Source: Hymenobacter sp. BT188
GTDB lineage: Bacteria; Bacteroidota; Bacteroidia; Cytophagales; Hymenobacteraceae
NCBI RefSeq assembly: GCF_014333585.1
Contig: NZ_JACSCW010000005.1
Span: forward strand, 62,001-126,000
DNA length: 64,000 nt
Direction of reading: 5' to 3'
In this document: positions 17,055 through 26,902 of the stretch, piece by piece
Layout: every line of letters starts with the position of its first letter
Numbering within the stretch: the first letter of the stretch is position 1
Made by a program: the position numbers and the translations under genes
The notes under the pieces: generated by a model
Told to the model about the DNA's origin: nothing
The model's input: only the letters and a program-made list of their open reading frames with translations
Database searches by the model: none

Positions 17055-18314
17055 ATGTCTACTTCTGCCCCTGTTGTTATCATTGGTGCTGGCCTGGCCG
17101 GCTTGGCTTGCGCTAATTATCTGCACCGCGCTGGTCGACCGGTGCTTGTAGTGGATGGCGCCGATGCAGTGGGCGGCCGGGTCCGAACCGACGTCACGCC
17201 CGAAGGCTTCCGGCTTGACCGGGGTTTTCAGGTGCTGCTCACGCGCTACCCGGAAGTAGAGCGCCTGCTCGACTATGGCGCGGCCGACTTACGGGCCTTC
17301 CGCTCCGGGGCAGTGATTCGTCTGGCCGATGGCCAGGAAACAACCCTACAAAACCCCTTACAGCAGCCGCTAGCTGCTTTTTCAGCGCTAACTTCACCCA
17401 TTGGCTCCCTCACCGATAAGCTGCGGATTGTGCAGTTGGCACTAGATGTTCGCACCCAAACCAGCCAGCAGCTATTAGCGCGCCCCGCCACCGACACGCT
17501 CACCTTTCTGCGACGCTATGGCTGGAGCGAGCAAATAATTGACTCATTTTTTCGACCCTTTTTCGGTGGTGTGTTCCTCGACCGTTCGCTGAGCACGGCC
17601 AGCAATTTCTTCGAGTTCGTCTTTCAACAGTTTGTCATTGGCGAAGCCGTGGTGCCGGCCCGCGGCATTCAGCAGATTCCTGAGCAGCTAGCGGCCCGCC
17701 TGCCTGCCGGCAGCGTGCGGCTGAACGCGCTGGTGGAGGCCGTGGGGGGCAATTTTGTGCAGCTCAGCAGCGGCGAAACCTTCGCAGCCAGCGCCGTAGT
17801 GGTAGCTACCGATGGTGAGACTTCCGCCCAACTTTTGCCCCCCAGTCCGCACACCGCGCCAACTTTAGCCTGGCGGCGCACCACTTGCACTTACTTTTCG
17901 GCCGACCGCTCCCCTGGTCGCGGCGATGGCCTGCTCCGGCTGAATGCAGCCTCCAATTGCCTCGCGCACAACGTCAGCTTTCCCAGCGACATAGCGCCCG
18001 AAATTGCCCCCCAGGGCCGCACTTTAGTATCGGTGAGCACCCACGGCGAGCACGGCCTTGACGAGCACACACTCACCGAGCGCTTACGCCAGGAGCTGAC
18101 AGCCTGGTTTGGCCCCGAAGCGGCTCAGTGGCAGCATTTGCGCACTTATCATATTCCGTATGCGCTGCCTGTATATACGGCGGGTCAGACGCCACAGCAG
18201 GAGCTAAGGGTGGCCGAGGGCTTGTACCGTTGTGGTGACTACGCGGCCTATCCTTCCCAGAATGCGGCGCTGGCTACAGGTCGCCAAGTGGCGGAGATGC
18301 TGCTGGCAAGCTAG
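17055..18314 (+). CDS. FAD-dependent amine oxidase-like oxidoreductase
   Basis: 419 residues. The N-terminal dinucleotide-binding motif VVIIGAGLAGLACANYL with the distal acid in VLVVDGADAVGGRV marks the FAD-binding fold. FRLDRGFQVLLTRYPE and a C-terminal FAD loop (GLYRCGDYAAYPSQNAALATGRQVAE) place it in the monoamine oxidase/protoporphyrinogen oxidase/carotenoid desaturase superfamily. The substrate cannot be derived. The carotenoid genes lie 24 kb away, so a link is not implied by position. It is monocistronic and converges on the DUF4249 gene. Confidence 0.85.
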   Translation: MSTSAPVVIIGAGLAGLACANYLHRAGRPVLVVDGADAVGGRVRTDVTPEGFRLDRGFQVLLTRYPEVERLLDYGAADLRAFRSGAVIRLADGQETTLQNPLQQPLAAFSALTSPIGSLTDKLRIVQLALDVRTQTSQQLLARPATDTLTFLRRYGWSEQIIDSFFRPFFGGVFLDRSLSTASNFFEFVFQQFVIGEAVVPARGIQQIPEQLAARLPAGSVRLNALVEAVGGNFVQLSSGETFAASAVVVATDGETSAQLLPPSPHTAPTLAWRRTTCTYFSADRSPGRGDGLLRLNAASNCLAHNVSFPSDIAPEIAPQGRTLVSVSTHGEHGLDEHTLTERLRQELTAWFGPEAAQWQHLRTYHIPYALPVYTAGQTPQQELRVAEGLYRCGDYAAYPSQNAALATGRQVAEMLLAS

Positions 18315-18384
18315 TGTAAGAGAGTGATGAAGCTATCAAGAGATAGCAAATACGAGGCGGGTGCTACTTTAGAAAGCTTTGCAA

Positions 18385-19242
18385 TCATGGTTTGACAGCA
18401 ATTACGCTAGCTGAGTAACTGCCAAACAAACCCAGTCCACTTTGGATATTGTTAGCTACAGGTCCCGGACTTGTCAGCACATTATCGCCGTATGATTGCT
18501 TTTTTAACGCCCGTACGTACTCATAATAGGCCTTCGAGATGCGAGCCACGCGCACGTAGGTTGTTTTATCGGCGCTGTTTTCCAGACGGAATTGCAGCCG
18601 CAGCGACTGGCCATTAAAGAGTCGATCACTAAAAAAAGACCGGGTTTCCATGCTAAACTCCGCCTCGAAAGGCGAGAGCAGGTTTATGCTTACAGAGCGA
18701 TTATACGGCTTGTTCTTATTAAACCTATCTATATCCGGAGTATAAGCTTGGATGTAGTAGAAGTTCTCCTGGGCTGGGTCGTCGGCTAACACGAAAGAGG
18801 CCTCTACAATAGTAAAATCCGAGTCTAACGACGGCACTTTAGTGGCACTAATCTCGCTTAATTCCGGCGAAGCGGGAAGCTCCGTCGTTGCGCTGGCGCT
18901 AGGGTAGCCAGGCGCACTTACCCGCAATTCGTAGGGCTGTAATGGTTGTGGGCGCTCGGTACTACGATACCGTCCGTTGCTCACCTGTTGCAGATTTCCA
19001 ATGAATTGTCCGCCTTGGTACACCTCCACAATAGCATTTTCGATAGGCGCATAAGCTTGACCAGCAAAGAGACTCTGACTGGCGCTGACATCGACTGAGA
19101 ATACACTATCCGGATTTATGACGCTGTTAATTGCAAGCAGCGGCTCTGGCTCTGGCAACTCTAGCTCTACTATCGTTTCGCAGCCCGTCAGCGTCATAAC
19201 CAACGCCGGCAGCCAATATTTCAGGCCAATCAAACGGCTCAT
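18385..19242 (-). CDS. DUF4249 lipoprotein, TonB-receptor partner
   Basis: 285 residues from ATG 19242. The signal peptide ends in lipobox LTGC (MSRLIGLKYWLPALVMTLTGC), and the mature part begins with ETIVELELPEPEPLLAINSVI, the hallmark of DUF4249. These lipoproteins are encoded next to TonB-dependent receptors in Bacteroidota and probably sit at the outer membrane as accessory binding proteins. It starts 10 bases after the receptor stop. The longer open frame upstream runs inside the receptor gene and lacks the signal peptide at its start, so I discarded it. Confidence 0.88.
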   Translation of the reverse strand: MSRLIGLKYWLPALVMTLTGCETIVELELPEPEPLLAINSVINPDSVFSVDVSASQSLFAGQAYAPIENAIVEVYQGGQFIGNLQQVSNGRYRSTERPQPLQPYELRVSAPGYPSASATTELPASPELSEISATKVPSLDSDFTIVEASFVLADDPAQENFYYIQAYTPDIDRFNKNKPYNRSVSINLLSPFEAEFSMETRSFFSDRLFNGQSLRLQFRLENSADKTTYVRVARISKAYYEYVRALKKQSYGDNVLTSPGPVANNIQSGLGLFGSYSASVIAVKP

Positions 19243-19252
19243 CTGCCCTTTA

Positions 19253-21913
19253 TTAGAAAGTAAAGCCATAGCTAAAGGAAGGTAAAACAGGAAACAGAGA
19301 GACCTGATATAGGCGCCGAGGCGTGCTACTGCCAGCCACTGCATTGCTGAGGCGCACGAAGTAGGGGTTCTTGCGATTGTAGGCATTGTACACCGATACA
19401 TTCCAGGTGCGCTCGCCCCACTTTTTTTTCTTGGTGTGCGTCAGGCTCAGGTCCAGGCGGTGATAGGCACCCAGCCGATAGTTGTTGCGCTCCCCGATGT
19501 AGTCCACCGTCTGCACGGATGGCGTGCTAGTGCCCGGCTGATAGATCGGCTCATTATACGCCTGATAAGAAGTAGTGGGCAGTGTCGTCGCGAAGCCCGT
19601 ACGATACATAAAATTGCCCCCCAGTGTTAGGCGCTCCGTGAGTTGGTGGTTCGCCACCAGGGAAAGGCTGTGGCGGCTGTCGTAGCTGTAAGGATACTTT
19701 TGGTCGAAGTTGATACCCGGCAACTCCCGCCACGACCAAGCCAGTGTGTAGCCTAGCCAGCCGGTGGTTTTGCCTTGGCGCTTGCGTAGCAGCCACTCCG
19801 AGCCATAGCTCCAGCCTTTCCCGCTGACAAGGCGTTCTTCATAAGGTGCCGAAACCAGATTAGCAAAGTTGGTCTGGGGGCCATTTCTAAAGAAATCAGA
19901 AATAAAATCAGCGCCGTCTTTAAACTCCGTTACGTCGCGTAGTTGCTTGTAATAGGCATCGGAGGTCAGCTCCCACTGAGTGCCTACGTTCGTGGCCGCA
20001 CCCAAGGTAGCTTGCCACGAGCGTTGCGGCTTCACTTTGTCGGTGGCCGGCACCCAAATATCCGTGGGGTTGCCCGTTGAGACGTTACTGAGCAGGTGTA
20101 GATACTGCGCCATCGTGACGTAAGAGGCACGCAAGCTAAAGCCGCTGGCCGCCTTGTAGCCAACGGCTAGGCGCGGCTGTAAGGAAGAGTAAAAGGTGCC
20201 ATTCACCCCGAAGCCTGATGCGTGCAGGCCGATGCTCGCTTGCATTCGCTTGCTTAGCTGCACCCGGTCTTCGGCGTAGATATATACTTCCTGGGCCCGG
20301 ATGCGGGAGAATGCATTGGAGGTAAACGTGAGACCACCCGTCTTCAACACAAAGGCTTCGGGGCTGAATGCGTGCAAGGTGTAGTTAGCCCCAAACCGTA
20401 CGCTGTGTCGGGCGTTCACGTAATAATCAGCGTCCACTTTTGCCCCCCAGTCGATAATGCTGGACTTATAATCGGAAGAGCGGTTGATTTGAAGCTCGCT
20501 CACTTGCTGCGTAAGCTCCGACCGTTGACCGAAACTGTACCGGCTGTGAATGAGCGTAACGTTGCTGAACAGCCGCGGGCTGAAGGTGTGATTCCAGCGC
20601 AAGGCGCCGGTTACATTGCCCCAGCGCATGGCAAACTTCTGCTTTTCGACCTGATTGGCGTCGCCAAATTTCTGCTTATCCGAAAACTTGTCTTGGCCAC
20701 CATACACACTCAGGAAAACCTTGTCCTTGGGTGAAAAGGTATGATTCACTTTTGCGTTCAGGTCGTAAAAGTGGTAGTTGCTCAGCGCCTCGCCACTGAG
20801 AGCCGCCGCAGTGGCGGTCAGCAAGTCGAGGTTAGTGCGCCGTGCCGCCAGCAAGAATGAAGTCTTCTCATTTTTGATAGGTCCTTCCAGCAATAGCTTC
20901 GAGGATATCAGACCAATCGCTCCTTCGCCGCCAAACTGCTGGTTATTACCCTCCTTCAATCGTACGTCTACCACCGAGGATAACCGACCACCATATTGCG
21001 CTGGAAAGCTTCCTTTGATCAGGTCCACGCTTTTTACGGCATCCGGATTAAAGACCGAAAACGTGCCTAGCAGATGCGACACGTTGTACACCGGCACGCC
21101 ATCCAGCAATACTAAGTTCTGCTCCGGTCCGCCGCCCCGCACGCTCAAGTCGGAAGAGCCTTCGCGGCCGGCCTGCACTCCCGGCAGCAATTGCAAGGCT
21201 TTAACAGCATCCGCCTCCCCCATCAGGCGAGGCAGCTGCTTGAGCTCCGCACCGCGCAACGACAGTCTATTTGCCTGGTCCAAATCAGTAGCCTGCTCAC
21301 CTGTTACTTGTACCTCGGCCAGTTCCCGCGCCAGGGGTTGCAGTTGCAAAGCAATCACCGTATCACGCCGAATCGTACCGAGCGGCACATCCAGCGGGGC
21401 GTAGCCCAGGTAGCGCACCTGCAGCTGCGCCGGACCGGCGGGTAGGCGTAAGGAATAAAACCCGTACGTGTTTGCGCTAACGCCACCTGTCAGTTCCCCG
21501 GCCAGCAAAACGCTTGCGCCAATCAAGGCTTCGCCCGAGGTGTTATCGGTCACGTGGCCGCTGATGGTTATTCCCTTCTTTACCTTATTAGGGTTAATCT
21601 GGGGGGCAAATTGTAGCACCACCTGCGGACCAATAAGTTGATAGCGAATACCGGAGCCTTGAAATAGTTGGTCGAGCACTTGCCGCAAGGGCTGCTGTTC
21701 GGCCTGCAAGCTCACCTTCCGTTGTAGGGGTAGCAGGTCGGGCGCGTAGGAAAAGCTTAGGTGATACGTTGTGGCCAAGTCCGTCAGTACTTGCTGAACC
21801 GAGCTGTCAGTCGCCTTCACTGATACGCGTTGATCCAGTGGTGAAGTTTGACCAAGAGCCGAGATTATCACGGCTATCCAGCCAATGACACTACACAGTA
21901 GATGTCTTCTCAT
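19253..21913 (-). CDS. TonB-dependent receptor with STN signalling domain
   Basis: 886 residues with signal peptide. An STN (secretin/TonB N-terminal) domain at about 30-100 (SVQQVLTDLATTYHLSFSYA, VVLQFAPQIN) links transport to the FecR anti-sigma factor. A carboxypeptidase-regulatory-like domain follows at about 115-195 (ISGHVTDNTSGEALIGASVL), then a plug (LPGVQAGREGSSDLSVRGGG, NLVLLDGVPVYN) and a 22-stranded barrel ending in aromatic FSYGFTF. It should import a large ligand across the outer membrane and signal its presence inward. The ligand is unknown. No SusD gene is adjacent. Instead the DUF4249 lipoprotein gene follows. Confidence 0.94.
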   Translation of the reverse strand: MRRHLLCSVIGWIAVIISALGQTSPLDQRVSVKATDSSVQQVLTDLATTYHLSFSYAPDLLPLQRKVSLQAEQQPLRQVLDQLFQGSGIRYQLIGPQVVLQFAPQINPNKVKKGITISGHVTDNTSGEALIGASVLLAGELTGGVSANTYGFYSLRLPAGPAQLQVRYLGYAPLDVPLGTIRRDTVIALQLQPLARELAEVQVTGEQATDLDQANRLSLRGAELKQLPRLMGEADAVKALQLLPGVQAGREGSSDLSVRGGGPEQNLVLLDGVPVYNVSHLLGTFSVFNPDAVKSVDLIKGSFPAQYGGRLSSVVDVRLKEGNNQQFGGEGAIGLISSKLLLEGPIKNEKTSFLLAARRTNLDLLTATAAALSGEALSNYHFYDLNAKVNHTFSPKDKVFLSVYGGQDKFSDKQKFGDANQVEKQKFAMRWGNVTGALRWNHTFSPRLFSNVTLIHSRYSFGQRSELTQQVSELQINRSSDYKSSIIDWGAKVDADYYVNARHSVRFGANYTLHAFSPEAFVLKTGGLTFTSNAFSRIRAQEVYIYAEDRVQLSKRMQASIGLHASGFGVNGTFYSSLQPRLAVGYKAASGFSLRASYVTMAQYLHLLSNVSTGNPTDIWVPATDKVKPQRSWQATLGAATNVGTQWELTSDAYYKQLRDVTEFKDGADFISDFFRNGPQTNFANLVSAPYEERLVSGKGWSYGSEWLLRKRQGKTTGWLGYTLAWSWRELPGINFDQKYPYSYDSRHSLSLVANHQLTERLTLGGNFMYRTGFATTLPTTSYQAYNEPIYQPGTSTPSVQTVDYIGERNNYRLGAYHRLDLSLTHTKKKKWGERTWNVSVYNAYNRKNPYFVRLSNAVAGSSTPRRLYQVSLFPVLPSFSYGFTF

Positions 21914-21941
21914 AAAGTGATAAAAACCTGTTATAGCTTAA

Positions 21942-22943
21942 CTAGCGATTTTGACAGCCGGGCCCCCGGAGCTGATAAACCTGCGCGACTGGCTTGGTAT
22001 AGCGCAGTTGCAGAGTGGCTTCCAACACTTGCAGCACCTCTTTTAAGGGCGCACGATTGAAGGTGCCCGTGAAGCGGCAGGTTGCCAATGCCGTATCCGA
22101 GAGCCGAATTGTGACGCCATAGTAGTGCTCCAGCGCCGGCAATACCTCGCTGAGCGGCTGGCCAGCGAACCGTAGCTGCCCCGACTGCCAGGCCCAAGCA
22201 TTTTCATCGGCCACGCGCCTCTTGGTAATTCGATTAGTTTGCTTTTCCAGCACCGCTCCATAGCCCGGTGTTACAATCGCTGCCGTGCCCTGCTTACTGG
22301 TGAAGGCCACCTTACCCGTAGCCACTGTCAACTCAACTGCCCCGTCGGTTGGGTAAGCCCGCAGATTGAAAGAAGTACCCAGCACTTTCGTTGTGGCTGG
22401 CCCCGTTTCGACAACAAACGGCTGCTGTGGATTGCGACGCACTTGAAAAAAGGCTTCCCCTTCTAGCTTCACTGAGCGCTCCGACTTATCAAACTTACTT
22501 GCGTAAGTAAGTGTGCTGCCTTCATTGAGCCATACTCGGCTACTATCCGGCAGCACGATTTCCATCCGCTTCTTCCCTGACCTTACCACCTGCATAGCAG
22601 CACTGGAGAAGAAGTAGCCATACATGAACCAGCCAAGACCTATTAGCACGAGCACCGAAGCTGCTATCCGCATCGCATACGAGTACAGCGGTATCACTTT
22701 AGGGGCTGCCGGCTCAATTTCAGGTTGTAATTGAATCTTAGCACTTACCTGCTGCCAGGCTGCATCAACATCTATTGCCCCAGCGATGGGTGACGCAGTT
22801 TTCTCCCAAAGCTGTTTCTGCTGTTGATATTGGGTTTCGTGGGCTGGTTGCGCTGCTCGCCACTGCCGTAGCTCCTGTTGCTCGGCCAGCGTAGCCGTAT
22901 TCGCGAACTCACGGGCTGCCAGGTCCCAGTAGTAAGTATCCAA
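21942..22943 (-). CDS. FecR-type anti-sigma factor (DUF4974)
   Basis: 333 residues: an N-terminal cytoplasmic helical region (EFANTATLAEQQELRQW), one membrane segment at about 108-130 (MRIAASVLVLIGLGWFMYGY), a periplasmic FecR domain (IVLPDSSRVWLNEGSTLTYA, VETGPATTKVLGTSFNLRAY) and a C-terminal DUF4974 domain (FAGQPLSEVLPALEHYYGV) that resembles STN. It should hold the cognate ECF sigma factor (23126-23656) until signalled by the STN domain of the receptor encoded 28 bases downstream. Confidence 0.93.
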   Translation of the reverse strand: MDTYYWDLAAREFANTATLAEQQELRQWRAAQPAHETQYQQQKQLWEKTASPIAGAIDVDAAWQQVSAKIQLQPEIEPAAPKVIPLYSYAMRIAASVLVLIGLGWFMYGYFFSSAAMQVVRSGKKRMEIVLPDSSRVWLNEGSTLTYASKFDKSERSVKLEGEAFFQVRRNPQQPFVVETGPATTKVLGTSFNLRAYPTDGAVELTVATGKVAFTSKQGTAAIVTPGYGAVLEKQTNRITKRRVADENAWAWQSGQLRFAGQPLSEVLPALEHYYGVTIRLSDTALATCRFTGTFNRAPLKEVLQVLEATLQLRYTKPVAQVYQLRGPGCQNR

Positions 22944-23125
22944 ATGAGTAGATGGTAAACGGTTAATGAAACCACTCTCTCCCTTCTCTACTGCGCCGAG
23001 AAAGGCCTTTTAGGTGGTCTCTGCTTCTATGACCAGTGAAAGCCACCGCACCGCTACTCGCTCCGCAAAAATTTTATTATTTATTACTAAAAAGCCCCCC
23101 AGACAGATTTTTTACCCTTATTTAT

Positions 23126-23656
23126 TCAGCTAACAAGGAATAAAAGCAGCCAATTCAGCAGCGCCTGTCGAAGAATGCTAAGTGCTTTTTTAATATGATT
23201 ATCCACGGTATTGGGCGAAATACCCAGAAAGTCAGCAATCTCCTGGTGGCTCATCTCCTCGTAGCGGCTTAGCAGAAATACCTTTCGGCACATGGGCGGC
23301 AACGTAGCCAGTGCGAGATCCAATTGCTGCTGAAGCTCTTCCAACTGCAAAGCTTGATCGGCGGAGCTAGTCGTGAGGGGTTGTTGGGCTCCATACTGTA
23401 TAGCCAGCACGCTACGCCGCTTTTGTATGCTTACTGCATTAAGCGCCTTATTAATAACGGCTTTATAGAGATATGCTTCAGGGGCTTGAATACTCAGCCG
23501 TTGCTCACTGTTCCAGTAGCTCACAAATACCTCCTGCACAATGTCCTCGGCCACAGATAAGTCGCGGGTGATGCGCTGCACCCGCTGACATAGAAGCGGG
23601 TAATTACGCCGAAATAACTCCTCAAAGCGCGTAAGTTCTTCCAGATTATCCGGCAC
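23126..23656 (-). CDS. ECF RNA polymerase sigma factor, Bacteroidota FecI type
   Basis: 176 residues with sigma region 2 (FEELFRRNYPLLCQRVQRIT, DIVQEVFVSYW) and region 4 (LPPMCRKVFLLSRYEEMSHQEIADFLGISPNTVDNHIKKAL). It should direct transcription of the adjacent fecR and receptor genes. The start is a GTG at 23656. The nearest ATG upstream is out of frame. The C-terminus ends in a hydrophobic stretch (LLNWLLLFLVS). The gap of 182 bases to fecR carries a GCCCCCC motif (23094). Confidence 0.92.
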   Translation of the reverse strand: MPDNLEELTRFEELFRRNYPLLCQRVQRITRDLSVAEDIVQEVFVSYWNSEQRLSIQAPEAYLYKAVINKALNAVSIQKRRSVLAIQYGAQQPLTTSSADQALQLEELQQQLDLALATLPPMCRKVFLLSRYEEMSHQEIADFLGISPNTVDNHIKKALSILRQALLNWLLLFLVS

Positions 23657-23818
23657 TGTAGGAAGTAAAAAGCATAATCAGATCTATAATACAAGATCTT
23701 CTTTTTGTTGACTTATATATTATTATAGCTCTGCTGAAGAGGCACAATGCTAAACAAGGCGAAGCTTGTAAGCCAGCCAAAAGTACGTATCGCAAAGAAC
23801 GCCCATTTCCCTCAACAC

Positions 23819-23858
23819 GAAAAAGCCCGACTCCATGTGGAATCGGGCTTTTTTGCGA
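23819..23858. terminator. Bidirectional terminator after the M16 peptidase gene
   Basis: An A-run, a GC-rich stem (AAGCCCGA with TCGGGCTT plus inner pairs) and a T6 run lie 17 bases past the M16 stop. It could also work on the plus strand. Confidence 0.85.
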
Positions 23859-23875
23859 TTGAAGAAACTTCGGGA

Positions 23876-26800
23876 TTATTTAGCTTTCTCGCGCTTCTCC
23901 TTGATTTTCATCTTCTTACCGTCCTCCGATTTCATCTTCCGCTTGGCCTTTTTGTCGGTAGCAGGAGCTTCTTCGGGGGCCGCGGGCGCTACCACGTTGT
24001 AGGAAGCGGACATATCCGCTTTGACGGGGGTGCCATCCAGGTCCAGCTCGATGACCTCGTAGCCTAGCTTCTGGAGTTCGGGCAGTTGCTGCTTGTCGCC
24101 GGTTACCACCAGCACCATGCTTTCTAAGGGCAGGTATTTCTCGGCGCTGGCCTTCGCGTCTTCTTTGGTCAGGTTCTGCAAGATCTCGGTCTGCTTTTTC
24201 AGGTAGTCGGGGCTCAAATCATACTCGAGCAAGCGACCCAGGAACGCCGCTTTTTGCTGCCCCGTCTCGTAGAGACGCGCATCGCTTTGCCCTACCGATG
24301 ACTTCAGAAAGGCGAGTTCCTCGTCGGTAATGCCTTTTTTACGGTAATCATCAATCTCCTTTACAAACTCCTTGACGGAAGCAGCAGTAGCATCAGCCCG
24401 TACGCCAGCAGCGGCCGTAAATGGTCCAGCGTAGCGGCTACCGGAGTAGCCCGAGCGGGCGCCGTAGGTGTAGCCTTTGTCTTCACGCAGGTTCAGGTTG
24501 ATGCGCGAGTTGAAAGCACCCCCCAGAATGTAGTTAGACAAATACGCTTTGTAGTAGTCACCCGTCGCATCGTAAGGCAGGGCCAGGTAGCCAATGCGAA
24601 TTTCCGATTGGGCCGCGCCGTCCTTGTTGACAAAGTAGAGCTTGGTCTTGTCGGGCTTGGAGGCTACCGTCGCCGCAGGCAGGGCCACTTCTTTGCGGCT
24701 CCAGTTCTCCAGGAAGCTCAGCTTCGGCAGCAGCGCTTTCTGATCTACATCCCCGACAGCTACCAAATGGGAGATGTTCGGCGCATAGTTCTTGGCATAA
24801 AACTGCTTTACGTCCTCCAGAGAGATGTTCTGCACCGAGTTCTGCGTGCCGCTAACAGGAATGCTCATGATATCATCGTTACCGTAGAGCAAGCGGCTGT
24901 AGGTCTTATCAGCAATGACCACGGGCTGAGTATTCTGGTTGGCAATATTTTCCAGGGTCTGCTTTTTGATGCGAGCGAAGTCGGCGGCATCAAAGCGCGG
25001 GCGCATCAGGCGCTCTTCCACCAAGGCCATGGTCTGGTCCAGGTTTTTGGTCAACGACTGAATATACACCGTCGTGTTGTCGGCACCGGCGCTAACCTGC
25101 ACGGTGCTGCCTAAGCGGTCGAGGGCGGCACTAAATTCTTCCCCAGTGTATTTCTGGGAGCCTTCGTTGAGCATAGCCGCTGTCAAGGATGCAATACCTG
25201 CTTTGGTACGGTCAGCTTGCTCTAGGCGGTGGCCACCGCGAATGGTCAGCAGCATGGTCACCGAGGGAATCTCCGTGTTACGGGTACCCATCACGCGCAG
25301 GCCATTCTTAAACTGCTCCTGCCACACAGCGGGCACCTGCACCACCGGGTTAGTACCACTCTTGGGCTGCTTACTGCGGTCAAACGTATCGGTCGCTTTG
25401 GCGTATGTCAGGCCTTTGTAGATATCAGCCGGAGCCTTATAGCCTTCTTTCGAGATGGTATAGTTGTCGGCCTTCGCTAGCAGGTTAGGCGCTGTTTTCG
25501 GTACGACACTCAGAATTACCGCTTTCTTGCCCTTAATGTACTGATTGTACACGCGCACCACATCGGCTTTGGTCAGAGCGCGCAGGCGCTTCAATTCCTC
25601 GGTCAAGCGGTTCGGGTTGCCCGTGTACGTCTGGTAGGCCGCCAGTTGCGACACCTTGCCGCTGACGCTGGCTAGGCTATTCACTATATCAGCCTCAGTG
25701 CTCGACTTAAAGCGTTGTATTTGCTCGTCGCTCACGCCGGTCTTGTCAAACTCGGCCAGGGTCTGGCGCACAATTACTTCCATGCTGTCCAAGCCTTTGC
25801 CCGGAAAACTCAGGGCCGTAATGCCGAACTCGCCGGCCAGCTCTGAAGAGCGGTTAGAAACCGACGCTTGCACGGCTTTCTGGCTCTTCACTAGGTTTTT
25901 ATAGAGCAAGGAGTTTTTGCCCCGCCCCATAATTTCGGCCAGCGCATCGAGGGCAACTTCGTCGGGGTGGTACTGCGGTACGCTGGGGAATACCATTTGC
26001 AGCATCGGGAAGCGCACGTTATCCTGATAGCTTACGTAGCGGTCAGCGGTGAGCTTCGGCGCGGGCAGCTTCATGTTTTCCACGGCCGGGCCACGGCCAA
26101 TAGAGCCGAAGTATTTCTCCACCAATTTTACTACCTCAGCGGGCTTCACGTCGCCACCGACGGTAATTGTGGCGTTGTTGGGTCCGTACCAGCGCAGGAA
26201 GAAGTTTTTCAGGTCATTTACGTCCGAGCGGTCCAGGTCTTCCAGGTAGCCAATGGTCATCCACGAGTACGGATGGCCGTAAGGGTACAGGTTTTTAGAT
26301 ACGTTCTCACCGGCCAAGCCATAAGGGCGGTTGTCGTAGTTCTGACCGCGCTCATTTTTCACGGTAGAGCGCTGTACTTCAAACTTTTGCTGGGTTACCG
26401 CATCAAGCAGGAAGCCCATACGATCCGCTTCCAGCCACAGGGCCGTTTCGAGCTGATTGCTGGGTACAGTTTCGTAGTAGTTGGTGCGGTCGCGGTTGGT
26501 TGAGCCGTTAAGCGTGCCGCCCGAAGCCGTCACGGTCTTGAAGTGCTGCTCGTCGGCCACGTTGTCGGAGCCCTGGAACATCATGTGCTCGAAAAAGTGA
26601 GCGAAGCCCGACTTTCCGATTTCTTCTCGCCCTGAACCTACGTGGTACGTTACGTCAACGTGTACCAGCGGGTCGCTGTGATCTTCGTGCACGAGTAGAG
26701 TTAAGCCGTTAGGCAACAGGTATTTCTCGTAAGGAATCACCAGCTCAGTGCCTTTGCGGGCAACTTTCTCCACCAGCTTAGTACCGCCGGTTGCGGCCGC

Positions 26801-26902
26801 TGGCTTGGTGGTTTTCTTAGGTGCCGGGGTTTGTTGAGCCACCACTGGATTCATCGCCAGTGTGAGGCCCAGGCCTAGCAGCCAAAATGATTTTGGGGTC
26901 AT
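23876..26902 (-). CDS. Secreted M16 family zinc peptidase, two-unit form
   Basis: 1008 residues with a signal peptide (cut near VVAQ) and two tandem M16 units. The active unit at about 50-270 has the inverted zinc motif HxxEH in GFAHFFEHMMFQGS, with the third ligand Glu region further on (about 76 residues later, TVKNERGQNYDNRP). The second unit (about 540-960) lacks the motif and closes the chamber, as in pitrilysin-type enzymes. It probably degrades peptides in the periplasm. Oddly, the last 40 residues form a strongly basic Lys-rich tail (DKKAKRKMKSEDGKKMK) absent from most relatives I know. It is monocistronic with its own terminator. Confidence 0.94.
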   Translation of the reverse strand: MTPKSFWLLGLGLTLAMNPVVAQQTPAPKKTTKPAAATGGTKLVEKVARKGTELVIPYEKYLLPNGLTLLVHEDHSDPLVHVDVTYHVGSGREEIGKSGFAHFFEHMMFQGSDNVADEQHFKTVTASGGTLNGSTNRDRTNYYETVPSNQLETALWLEADRMGFLLDAVTQQKFEVQRSTVKNERGQNYDNRPYGLAGENVSKNLYPYGHPYSWMTIGYLEDLDRSDVNDLKNFFLRWYGPNNATITVGGDVKPAEVVKLVEKYFGSIGRGPAVENMKLPAPKLTADRYVSYQDNVRFPMLQMVFPSVPQYHPDEVALDALAEIMGRGKNSLLYKNLVKSQKAVQASVSNRSSELAGEFGITALSFPGKGLDSMEVIVRQTLAEFDKTGVSDEQIQRFKSSTEADIVNSLASVSGKVSQLAAYQTYTGNPNRLTEELKRLRALTKADVVRVYNQYIKGKKAVILSVVPKTAPNLLAKADNYTISKEGYKAPADIYKGLTYAKATDTFDRSKQPKSGTNPVVQVPAVWQEQFKNGLRVMGTRNTEIPSVTMLLTIRGGHRLEQADRTKAGIASLTAAMLNEGSQKYTGEEFSAALDRLGSTVQVSAGADNTTVYIQSLTKNLDQTMALVEERLMRPRFDAADFARIKKQTLENIANQNTQPVVIADKTYSRLLYGNDDIMSIPVSGTQNSVQNISLEDVKQFYAKNYAPNISHLVAVGDVDQKALLPKLSFLENWSRKEVALPAATVASKPDKTKLYFVNKDGAAQSEIRIGYLALPYDATGDYYKAYLSNYILGGAFNSRINLNLREDKGYTYGARSGYSGSRYAGPFTAAAGVRADATAASVKEFVKEIDDYRKKGITDEELAFLKSSVGQSDARLYETGQQKAAFLGRLLEYDLSPDYLKKQTEILQNLTKEDAKASAEKYLPLESMVLVVTGDKQQLPELQKLGYEVIELDLDGTPVKADMSASYNVVAPAAPEEAPATDKKAKRKMKSEDGKKMKIKEKREKAK

